DNA of 64,000 nucleotides, taken from Paenibacillus plantarum (GTDB taxonomy: Bacteria > Bacillota > Bacilli > Paenibacillales > NBRC-103111). The DNA lies in NCBI RefSeq assembly GCF_013141695.1, contig NZ_WHNY01000060.1, positions 186,001-250,000 on the forward strand. The letters run 5' to 3'. Below, in pieces: positions 1-8,609 of this stretch. Made by a program: the position numbers and the translations under genes. Every line of letters begins with the position of its first letter. Positions within the stretch are counted from its first letter, which is position 1. The notes under the pieces were generated by a model that saw nothing but the letters and a program-made list of their open reading frames with translations, was not told the DNA's origin and ran no database searches.

Positions 1-423
1 GAAATTGCAACGTTCCAAGGTAGATGTACAGAGCTTTGCGGAGCTTCCCATGCTTTGATGAACTTTACCGTTGCGGCTAAGTCTGAAGCAGACTTTAATG
101 CTTGGGTTGCGAAAATGAAAGCACCTTCTACCGTGCCAGCATCTGCTCAAAAAGGTGAAGAGCTTTTCAAAGAAAACTGTATGTCTTGTCATGCTGTTAA
201 TGCAAGCGGCCCTGGGGTTGCTCCTAACCTTAAAGGTTTCGCAGATCGCGACACTCTTGCAGGTATCTTAGAGAAGACACCTGAGAACTTAGCATCGTGG
301 ATACATAATCCGCAAGCACTGAAACCGGGTAACAAAATGCCAGCTTTCGGTAAAGAAGCAAACGGCAAATTAGATGACAATCAAATTAAAGATATTGTTA
401 CGTACTTACAAACATTGAAATAA
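1..423 (+). CDS. ctaC: Cytochrome c oxidase subunit II, caa3 type (3' part)
   Basis: This is the C-terminal 140 residues of a subunit II that begins before the window; the reading frame is open from base 1. It takes electrons at the outer face of the membrane and passes them to subunit I. Fragment residues 7-20 carry the CuA-site segment GRCTELCGASHALM with both Cys, the Glu and the His ligands. A fused cytochrome c domain follows, with heme motif CMSCH at residues 60-64 and the likely axial Met in MPAF near 113, which marks the caa3 type. ctaD starts 27 bp downstream, so the genes are co-transcribed. The upstream portion, including signal peptide and membrane helices, is not visible. Confidence 0.96.
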   Translation, partial: EIATFQGRCTELCGASHALMNFTVAAKSEADFNAWVAKMKAPSTVPASAQKGEELFKENCMSCHAVNASGPGVAPNLKGFADRDTLAGILEKTPENLASWIHNPQALKPGNKMPAFGKEANGKLDDNQIKDIVTYLQTLK

Positions 424-450
424 ACTCTTGATGTAAAGGAGGTTCATACG

Positions 451-2325
451 TTGGCTCACTCTCATCCAGTAAAAAAACATACCGGGCTTATGGATTGGCT
501 TACAACCGTCGATCATAAGAAAATCGGTATCCTGTATTTACTAGCGGGCGGCTTCTTCTTCCTCGTAGGGGGACTAGAAGCGATCTTAATTCGGATACAA
601 CTCGCTTATCCAGATCAACAAATTTTTGTTGGAGATTCATTTAACCAATTAACAACGATGCACGGAACAACGATGATTTTCTTTGCGGCAATGCCGGTCA
701 TCTTCGCTTTCATGAATGCCATCGTTCCGCTACAAATTGGTGCAAGGGACGTTGCGTTCCCGTTCGTTAACTCGCTTGGTTTCTGGTTATTCTTCGCCGG
801 CGGCGTGCTTATGAACACTAGTTGGTTCTTAGGTGGAGCTCCAGATGCGGGTTGGACAGGATACGCACCTTTATCCTCGATCACCGATTCAAACTGGGGG
901 GCAACTCTTGAAGGCAACTTGCAAGGAACGGACTTCTACGTTCTTGGTTTGCAAATTGCAGGTATCGGTACGCTAATCGGGGGGATTAACTTCCTTGTAA
1001 CGATTATCAACATGCGTGCTCCTGGGCTTACATACATGCGTTTGCCAATGTTTACTTGGTCTGCTTTTGTAACTTCAGGTTTGATCGTTCTTGCTTTCCC
1101 TGCAATCACGGTTGCATTGGTTGAGCTCATGTTTGACCGCGTCTTCGGTGGTGCATTCTTCGATGCAGCCAGAGGCGGTAACAACGTACTTTGGGAACAC
1201 TTGTTCTGGATTTTCGGGCATCCCGAAGTTTACATTTTGATTCTTCCTGCTTTCGGTATTATTTCTGAGATCGTTTCTACTTTTTCGAAAAAACGTCTGT
1301 TCGGATACAGCTCCATGGTATTTGCAACAGTGCTAATTGGTTTCTTAGGCTTCATGGTTTGGGTTCACCATATGTTTACAGCAGGTCTAGGCCCAGTAGC
1401 GAACTCGATCTTCGCGATTGCTACGATGGCGATTGCTGTTCCAACAGGTGTGAAAATCTTCAACTGGTTGTTCACACTTTGGGGTGGTCAAATCCGCTTT
1501 ACAACTGCGAATATCTTCGCAACAGCGTTCATTCCTACATTCGTTATGGGTGGAACTACAGGGGTTATGCTTGCGATTCCTGCAGCTGACTTCCAATATC
1601 ACGATACGTATTTCGTAGTAGCGCATTTCCACTATGTTATCGTTGGTGGTCTAGTACTTGGTTTGTTCGCAGGTCTTTACTACTGGTGGCCGAAAATGTT
1701 CGGTCGTATGCTAAGTGAAGGCTTAGGTAAATTGCATTTCTGGTTGTTCTTCATCGGTTTCCATTTGACATTCTTCCCGCAGCATTTCTTGGGACTAATG
1801 GGGATGCCGCGACGCGTCTTTACGTATCAGCCAGGATACGATCTCGAAGTTGGTAACTTAGTTTCAACGGTTGGTGCGTTCTTGATGGGTATTGGTACGT
1901 TGGTGTTCCTTATCAACATTATCACTACAGCAAGAAAACCAATGACAGCTCCTGCAGATCCGTGGGATGGACGCTCCTTGGAGTGGACAATTCCATCACC
2001 TGCACCTGAGTATAACTTCAAACAAACTCCGCTTGTTCGCGGTTTAGATGCTTTCTGGAAAGAAAAAATGGCTGGTAACAAGCAAATGACACCAGCTGAG
2101 CCAATTGGTTCGATCCACATGCCTTCGGCATCGATCTTGCCGCTTGTGATGTCTGTTGGTTTATTCATCGCTGGTTTTGGTTTTATGTACAAAAACTATT
2201 ATGTAGCTGCTGCAGGTATCGTAGTTACTTTCATTGCCATGTTCTTGCGTTCCGTATATGACGACCACGGTTGGCATATTGAACCAGAAGAACTTGAAGA
2301 CGATCATAAGGGGGTAAAGGCATGA
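451..2325 (+). CDS. ctaD: Cytochrome c oxidase subunit I
   Basis: This is the catalytic subunit of the caa3 oxidase, a 624-residue multi-spanning membrane protein that reduces O2 and pumps protons. The start is TTG at 451, placed by a strong AAAGGAGG about 8 bases upstream. The motif GHPEVY near residue 255 holds the CuB His and the cross-linked Tyr, and HDTYFVVAHFHYV near 383 holds the remaining heme a, heme a3 and Mg-site residues. Length is normal for Bacillales CtaD, with an extra C-terminal membrane segment around residues 550-600. The stop overlaps the ctaE start by 4 bp (ATGA), so translation is coupled. Confidence 0.98.
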   Translation: MAHSHPVKKHTGLMDWLTTVDHKKIGILYLLAGGFFFLVGGLEAILIRIQLAYPDQQIFVGDSFNQLTTMHGTTMIFFAAMPVIFAFMNAIVPLQIGARDVAFPFVNSLGFWLFFAGGVLMNTSWFLGGAPDAGWTGYAPLSSITDSNWGATLEGNLQGTDFYVLGLQIAGIGTLIGGINFLVTIINMRAPGLTYMRLPMFTWSAFVTSGLIVLAFPAITVALVELMFDRVFGGAFFDAARGGNNVLWEHLFWIFGHPEVYILILPAFGIISEIVSTFSKKRLFGYSSMVFATVLIGFLGFMVWVHHMFTAGLGPVANSIFAIATMAIAVPTGVKIFNWLFTLWGGQIRFTTANIFATAFIPTFVMGGTTGVMLAIPAADFQYHDTYFVVAHFHYVIVGGLVLGLFAGLYYWWPKMFGRMLSEGLGKLHFWLFFIGFHLTFFPQHFLGLMGMPRRVFTYQPGYDLEVGNLVSTVGAFLMGIGTLVFLINIITTARKPMTAPADPWDGRSLEWTIPSPAPEYNFKQTPLVRGLDAFWKEKMAGNKQMTPAEPIGSIHMPSASILPLVMSVGLFIAGFGFMYKNYYVAAAGIVVTFIAMFLRSVYDDHGWHIEPEELEDDHKGVKA

Positions 2326-2936
2326 GTAGTCATCACACGGGCGCACTGCCTGCTAATCCGGAAACGGCTACCCTCGAAGGGAAAAATAAAGTTCTTGGCT
2401 TCTGGCTTTTCCTTGGTGCAGAGGTTGTATTGTTCGGTTGCTTATTCGCAACTTACATTGCCCTTCGGAACTCAGCTCCGGATGGCCCAACAGCTGAAGA
2501 GCTTTTCAAGCTCAAAACAGTTGGTTGGTCAACATTTATTCTCTTAACTAGCAGCTTGACGAGTGTATTCGCAATCATTGCGATGCACCGTCAAAAAGTA
2601 GGTCAATTGCTAGCTTGGTTGGCAGTAACTGTTTTGTTCGGTCTTTCGTTCTTAGGAATGGAGATCTACGAGTTTTACGAGTATGTGCATGAAGGACACA
2701 AGTTTACAACAAGTGCTTTCTCCACCTCGTTCTATACGTTGGTTGGTTTCCACGGTGCTCACGTAGCATTCGGTGTTTGCTGGATTACACTGTTGATTTT
2801 CCAAGGACTTAAGAAAGGTCTTACAGTCGTTACGGCACCTAAGTTTTATGTCGCATCCCTGTACTGGCACTTTATCGACTTAGTCTGGGTATTTATCTTC
2901 ACAGTTGTTTATCTGATGGGGAAGGTGGGTCACTAA
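2322..2936 (+). CDS. ctaE: Cytochrome c oxidase subunit III
   Basis: The 204-residue protein is a five-helix subunit III of the heme-copper oxidase family. It supports proton-pumping stability of the complex rather than catalysis. Diagnostic segments are GFWLFLGAEVVLFG near the N-terminus and FHGAHVAFGVCW and WHFIDLVWVFIF in the last helices, which are family hallmarks. It overlaps ctaD by 4 bp and ctaF starts on the base after its stop, so all four subunit genes form one tightly packed message. Confidence 0.97.
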   Translation: MSSHHTGALPANPETATLEGKNKVLGFWLFLGAEVVLFGCLFATYIALRNSAPDGPTAEELFKLKTVGWSTFILLTSSLTSVFAIIAMHRQKVGQLLAWLAVTVLFGLSFLGMEIYEFYEYVHEGHKFTTSAFSTSFYTLVGFHGAHVAFGVCWITLLIFQGLKKGLTVVTAPKFYVASLYWHFIDLVWVFIFTVVYLMGKVGH

Positions 2937-3254
2937 ATGAGCAGCAATTCTCATGATACACACGCACCTAGCAAGCGGGTTAAACACGATTCACCTGTAA
3001 ATCACTATTTGACTTACATTATCTCGATTCTACTCACGATGTTGGCATTCGCTGTCGTACTTTACGGAGATTTGGATCGTTCGTTTATCTTAATTTTCAT
3101 CGTATCCCTCGGGATCGTGCAGGCACTTGTTCAGTTACTATTCTGGATGCATGCCAAAGAGAGAGGACATTTGTTCCCTCTAATCTTTATCTTTGCAGGA
3201 GCGTTCGTTGCTCTTACTGGCGTAATCATGGCCGTATATTGGGTTTGGTGGTAA
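2937..3254 (+). CDS. ctaF: Cytochrome c oxidase subunit IV
   Basis: This 105-residue protein has three predicted membrane helices and a His-rich, charged N-terminal tail. Length, helix number and position after ctaE match the small subunit IV (CtaF) of Bacillales caa3 oxidases, an accessory assembly/stability subunit. The internal segment LVQLLFWMHAKERGHLFP resembles the family signature. Its start immediately follows the ctaE stop, and a terminator-like hairpin follows, making it the last gene of the structural operon. Confidence 0.94.
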   Translation: MSSNSHDTHAPSKRVKHDSPVNHYLTYIISILLTMLAFAVVLYGDLDRSFILIFIVSLGIVQALVQLLFWMHAKERGHLFPLIFIFAGAFVALTGVIMAVYWVWW

Positions 3255-3261
3255 AAAAGGA

Positions 3262-3304
3262 AGAAGAGGCAACTTTGTCTAGACAAAGTGCCTCCTCTTT
3301 GTTT
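3262..3304 (+). terminator. Rho-independent terminator after ctaF
   Basis: A stem GAGGCAACTTTGTC / GACAAAGTGCCTC with one bulged base and a TA loop is followed by TCTTTGTTT. It sits a few bases past the ctaF stop and separates the oxidase subunits from ctaG, which has its own ribosome binding site. Confidence 0.8.
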
Positions 3305-3353
3305 AAAGGGAGATATTCGGATATAGTCAGCTTGAAAGGAGAAAGATGCAGGT

Positions 3354-4211
3354 ATGAGTCAGATTGGTGGATTTTTTGATTTGTGGAATCCTGTTTTATT
3401 GTTGATCGTCATTGTAATCGGATATAGTTATGGTCGCTTTGTTGTAAAAGGGAATGGGAGCGCTGCGAAATCAGAGCCAATTTCGATCTCACAGCAGCTT
3501 CTCTTCTATGCAGGGCTAGTCTTATTCTATATTGGGCAAGGAAGTCCAATTAACTATATCGGGCATCACTATTTGTTCAGTATGCACATGCTGCAACAAA
3601 CGATTCTTTACTTGATTGTACCGATCTTCATTTGGTTAGGAACACCGGCTTGGTTGGTTCGTTCTTGCATGAAAAATATCGTGTTTCGCGGTCTGTTTTC
3701 CTTCTTTACTCGGCCTCTGATCGCTTTATTCATGTTCAATATGCTATTCTCTATCTACCATATGCCGATGGTTATGGATTACTTGATGAAGAATGATGTA
3801 CCGCTTCTTGTTTATCATACGTTACTCTTAGTGACGGCCTTTATTATGTGGTTTCCAGTATTTTGTCCGCTTCCTGAGCTGAATCGATTGAACGATTTGA
3901 AGAAGATGGCGTATATTTTCGGAAATGGTGTATTGTTGACACCCGCATGTGCGCTTATCATTTTTGCGGATTCAATTATCTACGATATGTATGACAACGT
4001 CACTGTTCCGTTTGCTCATTTGTCACCACTCGATGATCAACAGCTCGGTGGTGTAATCATGAAGATATTGCAAGAAATTATCTATGGAGCTACTTTAGCT
4101 TATATTTTCTTCCGCTGGTATCGCCGAGAACGCAAGGATGAGGATGAATTGGATCCTATTCCATCACAAGATAGCTTGAGTAATCAAGGCGGGAACTGGA
4201 ATCGCGCTTAG
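3354..4211 (+). CDS. ctaG: Cytochrome c oxidase assembly factor CtaG
   Basis: This 285-residue polytopic membrane protein belongs to the caa3_CtaG family, needed for assembly of the caa3 oxidase in Bacillales. It has about seven hydrophobic segments and the conserved stretches HHYLFSMHMLQQTILYL and YHMPMVMDYL, whose His and Met residues could bind copper. The ATG follows AAAGGAG. It lies just behind the oxidase operon and 16 bp before a DUF420 gene, the usual arrangement. The C-terminus is a charged cytoplasmic tail. Confidence 0.94.
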   Translation: MSQIGGFFDLWNPVLLLIVIVIGYSYGRFVVKGNGSAAKSEPISISQQLLFYAGLVLFYIGQGSPINYIGHHYLFSMHMLQQTILYLIVPIFIWLGTPAWLVRSCMKNIVFRGLFSFFTRPLIALFMFNMLFSIYHMPMVMDYLMKNDVPLLVYHTLLLVTAFIMWFPVFCPLPELNRLNDLKKMAYIFGNGVLLTPACALIIFADSIIYDMYDNVTVPFAHLSPLDDQQLGGVIMKILQEIIYGATLAYIFFRWYRRERKDEDELDPIPSQDSLSNQGGNWNRA

Positions 4212-4227
4212 AGAGAGGATTAGAAAG

Positions 4228-4683
4228 ATGCACATATTACCCACGATTTCTACGATGTTTATTGTGATTAGTGCCATTTTTGTTGGGTTCGGGTGGTATC
4301 ATATCGTCAAAGGAAACCGGGATACGCATGAAAAGCTGATGGTTCTAGGCGCGATTTTCGCTTTAGCCTTTTTCATCATCTACATGTCCCGTACCTTATT
4401 TGAAGGAAACACGGCGTTTGGTGGGCCGGAGAGCTTAAAGTTGCCTTATCATTTGTTCTTGTTCTTCCATATTACCTTGGCTACAATAGGAGGCGTTCTT
4501 GGCCTCGTTACACTATGGTTCGCTTACAAAAAGAAATTCCTCAAACATAAGAAAATTGGTAAAGTTGCGGCGATAGTATGGCTGCTAACAGCGCCAACAG
4601 GCGTTATGGTTTATGTCTTGTTGTATGTCTTATATCCAGGCGGAACAACGAAGCCAGTTATTGATGCCATTTTCGGTTTGTAA
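4228..4683 (+). CDS. DUF420 membrane protein
   Basis: A 151-residue protein with four to five membrane helices matching the DUF420 family (B. subtilis YozB-like). It is commonly linked to ctaG and caa3 oxidase genes, so a role in oxidase biogenesis is likely but the biochemical function is unknown. Conserved His residues occur in GWYHIVKGN, LPYHLFLFFHI and FLKHKKIGK, which could bind heme or metal (inference). It is the last gene of this cluster; a strong terminator follows. Confidence 0.88.
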   Translation: MHILPTISTMFIVISAIFVGFGWYHIVKGNRDTHEKLMVLGAIFALAFFIIYMSRTLFEGNTAFGGPESLKLPYHLFLFFHITLATIGGVLGLVTLWFAYKKKFLKHKKIGKVAAIVWLLTAPTGVMVYVLLYVLYPGGTTKPVIDAIFGL

Positions 4684-4690
4684 AAGGTTA

Positions 4691-4739
4691 CAAATAGCAC
4701 GGAATGATGTGAAAGATCATCATTCCGTGCTATTTTTTT
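4691..4739 (+). terminator. Rho-independent terminator after the oxidase cluster
   Basis: An 18-bp near-perfect stem (AAATAGCACGGAATGATG paired with CATCATTCCGTGCTATTT) is followed by a run of seven T residues. It closes the cta cluster before the sugar-importer operon. Confidence 0.93.
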
Positions 4740-4912
4740 GTCTATTTTAGGGCTGATTTTGTGATTTCGCCCATCGGATAGCGGAAATCAACAATTTGAA
4801 ATGACGAAATGACCATGCCATTCTTCATATTGCTCATAGGTTAATCCGATGGATTCCACTACGCTTAAGGAAGAGATGCATCTCGCCATAACATGTAGTG
4901 GAGGGTCAACGA

Positions 4913-6532
4913 ATGAAGAAAATTTTAGCTTCAACCATGATTGTCATGATGATGGGCACAGCGATTGCCTGTTCCTCGAAAACGGAAACAACGACAACAA
5001 CGAGTGAGTCACAATCACCAGCAACAACAACAGCGACTACATATCCGATAACAACGGATAAAACACTGACCTACTGGGGTGAGTTGAACGGAAACTTAAC
5101 AGGTGTGAAAACGACACATGCGGATGTTCCCTTTTTCCAAGAGTGGCAGAAAAAAACGGGAGTTCCGCTTAAATTCTTAGCGCCTCCGACAGGACAAGCC
5201 AAAGAAGCGCTAAACGTGATGCTCGCATCCGGCGATTTGCCAGATATGATCGAATATAACTTCTTGAGTGATTTCCCAGGTGGACCTGAGAAGGCCATTA
5301 AAGATGGTTACATTTTGAAATTGAATGATCTGATTGATAAATACGCGCCGAACCTGAAGAAATACCTCAAAGAGCATCCAGACGTCGACAAGATGGTGAA
5401 AACAGATAACGGTAGCTACTATGCATTCCCTTTCATTCGTGGAGATGAGTATCTACAGGTTTTCCAAGGCCCGATGATTCGTAAAGACTGGTTGGATGAG
5501 TTAGGACTCCCTGTTCCTGAAACGATTGATGACTGGACGACGACATTGAAAGCTTTTAAAGAGAAGAAAGGTGCAGCCGCGCCATTATCCTTTATCAGCA
5601 AACCAAGATTTTTCAATGAATCGTACAACGGTGCATTCTTAGGCGCATTTGGCGTGAACCGCGGATTCTATTTGGATAATGGGAAAATCAAATTCGGACC
5701 GTCAGAGAGCGGCTTCAAAGAGTACTTGAAGACGTTCCACCAATGGTTTCAAGATGGCTTGCTAGATAAGAACATCGCTACGGTGGATACGAAAGCCTTG
5801 GATGGCAGCTTCGCAACGGGAGCGACAGGGGCGAGTATTGGTAACGCAGGCGGTGGAATCGGCAAATGGCAGCCACTCATCCAGGCCAAAGATCCTAAAG
5901 CACAGCTGGTAGCCGCGCCATATCCGGTATTAAAGAAAGGCGATACGCCGAAATTTGGTCAAAAAGATAACCCTTATTCCTCTGGAGGCATTGTCGCGGT
6001 AACGGGGAAGTCCAAGAATCCAGAATTAGCTGTGAAGATGCTGGACTATGGATATAGTGAAGCGGGTCACATGTTCTTCAACTTCGGAACAGAAGGTGTT
6101 AGCTACGCGATGGTGGATGGCTATCCGAAATATACGGATTTACTGATGAAAAATCCAGATAAGCTAGCTCCTGCACAAGCGATGTCCATGTACATTCGTG
6201 GCAGCTACAACGGTCCATTTATCCAGGACAAGCGTTATGCGGAGCAATTCTTTGTACTGCCAACCCAACGCGATGCAATCAATGTGTGGAAGAAAACCGA
6301 TACAGCCAAATACAGCTTGCCGCCGCTTACGCCTACTCCGGAAGAAAGCTCCGAATACGCGAAAATCATGGGCGACATGAACACGTTGGTGGATGAAATG
6401 ACGCTGAAAATCATTTTGGGCAACGAGCCTGTAGATGGCTTTGAGAAGTATGTGGATAAAATGAAGTCCCTGAATTTAAACCGCGCTATCGAGATTCAAC
6501 AAGCAGCACTTGATCGCTATAACAAGCGATAA
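4913..6532 (+). CDS. Carbohydrate ABC transporter substrate-binding lipoprotein 1
   Basis: This 539-residue extracellular solute-binding protein is of the LplA/YtcQ kind that delivers oligosaccharides to an importer. The N-terminus is a lipoprotein signal with lipobox TAIAC, followed by a Ser/Thr/Glu-rich linker typical of an anchored binding protein. The ATG at 4913 is preferred over an in-frame GTG at 4898 because GGAGGG lies about 8 bases before it and the signal peptide then starts with MKKIL. Two permease genes follow, with no ATPase gene, as in systems sharing an MsmX-type ATPase. A paralogue with closely similar sequence throughout is encoded at 11008-12633. Confidence 0.94.
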   Translation: MKKILASTMIVMMMGTAIACSSKTETTTTTSESQSPATTTATTYPITTDKTLTYWGELNGNLTGVKTTHADVPFFQEWQKKTGVPLKFLAPPTGQAKEALNVMLASGDLPDMIEYNFLSDFPGGPEKAIKDGYILKLNDLIDKYAPNLKKYLKEHPDVDKMVKTDNGSYYAFPFIRGDEYLQVFQGPMIRKDWLDELGLPVPETIDDWTTTLKAFKEKKGAAAPLSFISKPRFFNESYNGAFLGAFGVNRGFYLDNGKIKFGPSESGFKEYLKTFHQWFQDGLLDKNIATVDTKALDGSFATGATGASIGNAGGGIGKWQPLIQAKDPKAQLVAAPYPVLKKGDTPKFGQKDNPYSSGGIVAVTGKSKNPELAVKMLDYGYSEAGHMFFNFGTEGVSYAMVDGYPKYTDLLMKNPDKLAPAQAMSMYIRGSYNGPFIQDKRYAEQFFVLPTQRDAINVWKKTDTAKYSLPPLTPTPEESSEYAKIMGDMNTLVDEMTLKIILGNEPVDGFEKYVDKMKSLNLNRAIEIQQAALDRYNKR

Positions 6533-6547
6533 GTTTTATTTATCAAT

Positions 6548-6581
6548 GAGGAGGTATGGGGGATCTAAGATCTCCCTCCTC
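6548..6581 (+). other. Stem-loop between binding protein and permease genes
   Basis: GAGGAGG and GGGGATC pair with GATCTCC and CTCCTC across a three-base loop with a small bulge, giving a strong hairpin 16 bp after the lipoprotein stop. There is no T-run, so it is more likely an mRNA-stabilising or partial attenuation element that lets the binding protein be made in excess over the permeases (inference). Confidence 0.6.
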
Positions 6582-6602
6582 TACAAGTAAACGGGTGAGA
6601 GG

Positions 6603-7571
6603 GTGAGGATGGAGATGGCGAATACACAGCCACTGGAAAGCGTAACGCTCACGAAGCAACGAACGGGGACAAATAGATATATCCGTGATTTTATAGCCAA
6701 CAAGTACTTGTACCTCATGATGGTACCCGTGCTCGTTTATTACTTGATTTTCCATTATGCACCGATGTATGGAGCCTTAATTGCCTTTAAAGAATATTCA
6801 CCCATGAAGGGGATTCTAGGAAGTGATTGGGTAGGTTTTAAGCATTTTCATGACTTTTTCAGTTCTTTTTACTTTTGGCGCATATTGAAAAATACGCTGG
6901 TTATCAGCTTGTACTCCTTGATATTTGAGTTTCCTGCTCCGATTATTTTGGCGCTTTTGATTAATGAGGTGCGAAGTAAGACTTTCAAGCGAGTCGCACA
7001 AACGATTACGTATATGCCTTATTTCATATCACTAGTCGTTATTTGTGGGATTATTACGGACTTTACGAATGCAGATGGTGTCATTAACAATATCGCGATG
7101 TCTTTCGGATATGACGGGCAAGCGATGCTGCAGAAAGCAGAGTTGTTCCGACCGATCTACATTTTATCCGAGATTTGGCAACGAATTGGATGGGAATCTA
7201 TCATTTATATTGCGGCGTTAATGAGCATTGATACGGAACAGTATGAAGCTGCACGGATGGATGGCGCAAGTCGCTGGAAACAGATGATGTATATCACATT
7301 GCCAGGTATCATGCCGACGATTGCGATTATGTTTATTTTGCGTATGGGTAATTTGTTGAACGTAGGCTTTGAGAAGATCATTCTGCTCTATAATCCGGTC
7401 AGTTATGAAACGGCGGACGTTATTTCTTCCTTTGTCTATCGTAAAGGGTTGCTGGAGTTCGGATGGAGCTACAGCTCAGCGGTTGGCTTATTTAATTCCG
7501 TTATCAATCTAATCCTGCTCATTACAGCGAATTACATTAGTCGTAAAGTAAACGAAAGCAGCTTATGGTGA
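6603..7571 (+). CDS. Carbohydrate ABC transporter permease, LplB/YteP type
   Basis: A 322-residue inner-membrane permease with about six helices. The EAA loop, which docks the ATPase, reads EAARMDGASRWKQMMYITLPG near residue 220. The N-terminal hydrophobic start and FKEYSPMKGILGSDWVGFKHF are typical of the LplB branch for complex oligosaccharides. In-frame ATGs at 6609 and 6615 are also possible starts; the ribosome binding site does not clearly separate them. It pairs with the YtcP-type permease starting 11 bp later. Confidence 0.93.
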   Translation: MRMEMANTQPLESVTLTKQRTGTNRYIRDFIANKYLYLMMVPVLVYYLIFHYAPMYGALIAFKEYSPMKGILGSDWVGFKHFHDFFSSFYFWRILKNTLVISLYSLIFEFPAPIILALLINEVRSKTFKRVAQTITYMPYFISLVVICGIITDFTNADGVINNIAMSFGYDGQAMLQKAELFRPIYILSEIWQRIGWESIIYIAALMSIDTEQYEAARMDGASRWKQMMYITLPGIMPTIAIMFILRMGNLLNVGFEKIILLYNPVSYETADVISSFVYRKGLLEFGWSYSSAVGLFNSVINLILLITANYISRKVNESSLW

Positions 7572-7581
7572 GGTGATGTTG

Positions 7582-8463
7582 ATGAGAAAAGGACCTAGTT
7601 TCGTAGAAAGACTATTCGATGTTGCTATACATTTGATTTTGACCCTACTCGTTGTGGTTACGTTGTACCCTTTGCTTTACGTTCTATTTGCTTCGTTCAG
7701 TAATGCGGGTGAATTAGTTGCACACAAAGGGATATTATATAAATCACTTGGCTTTAGTTGGGAAGCCTATAAAGGGGTTATGAAGAACCCCGGAATTCTC
7801 ATTGGTTACCGAAACACTATGTTTATTGTGGTCGCTGGTGTAATTGTGAATCTCCTGATGACAGCCTTAGGCGCATACGTGCTCTCTCGTAAAAATGTGA
7901 TCTGGAATAAGGCATTTATGATCATTATCGTGATCACGATGTTCTTCCACGGGGGCTTAATTCCGCTCTATTTGATCGTCAAAAATGTAGGCTTGCTCGA
8001 CACCTTATGGGCGACGATTATTCCATTCTCCATAAGCACATTTAATTTGATTATTATGCGAACAGCATTTATGGCGATACCCGACAGCTTAGAGGAGTCG
8101 GCCAAAATCGATGGGGCCAATCACTTTACGATTTTGTTCCGAATCATCATCCCGTTGTCCATGCCCGTCATTGCCGTCATGATTCTGTACTATGCCGTTG
8201 ATAAATGGAATGGCTGGTTCTATGCTTCGATCTTTATCAAAAACAGAGACCTCTTCCCGTTACAACTCGTACTCAGGGAAATATTAATATCCAACTCAAC
8301 AGATGGCATGTCCGTCGGAGCTGATGCGGGCGATCGTTTCCAGATCGGGGAAACCATCAAATATGCGACGATCGTCGTAGCGACATTGCCAATCCTATGT
8401 GTCTATCCATTTGTACAACGCTTCTTTGTCAAAGGGGTTATGGTAGGCTCCTTGAAAGGATAG
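7582..8463 (+). CDS. Carbohydrate ABC transporter permease, YtcP type
   Basis: A 293-residue partner permease with six predicted helices and an EAA loop reading EESAKIDGANHFTILFRIIIPLS. The C-terminal motif PFVQRFFVKGVMVGSLKG is characteristic of YtcP-like sugar permeases. The ATG at 7582 has AGGTG six bases upstream and is preferred to GTG at 7573. Together with the preceding gene it forms the membrane channel for the binding lipoprotein at 4913. Confidence 0.94.
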   Translation: MRKGPSFVERLFDVAIHLILTLLVVVTLYPLLYVLFASFSNAGELVAHKGILYKSLGFSWEAYKGVMKNPGILIGYRNTMFIVVAGVIVNLLMTALGAYVLSRKNVIWNKAFMIIIVITMFFHGGLIPLYLIVKNVGLLDTLWATIIPFSISTFNLIIMRTAFMAIPDSLEESAKIDGANHFTILFRIIIPLSMPVIAVMILYYAVDKWNGWFYASIFIKNRDLFPLQLVLREILISNSTDGMSVGADAGDRFQIGETIKYATIVVATLPILCVYPFVQRFFVKGVMVGSLKG

Positions 8464-8542
8464 ATCATGGAAATAGGGATCTAGTAGCGTTTTTATCAAT
8501 CGGATTTGTCATTTTGGACATTCCTCCCCTTGCGAACAGAGG

Positions 8543-8548
8543 TATAAT
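8543..8548 (+). promoter_or_regulatory. Possible -10 element upstream of the AraC regulator gene
   Basis: A consensus TATAAT lies about 60 bp before the regulator start in a 146-bp gap. No good -35 hexamer is found at 16-18 bp (TTGGAC is 23 bp away), so this would need an activator or may be fortuitous. Confidence 0.35.
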
Positions 8549-8609
8549 AGTGTGAAGGAGTCAATCCCTTCAGAGGAATTTTCAAGGTGCGCAGTGGGAG
8601 GAGATCCAT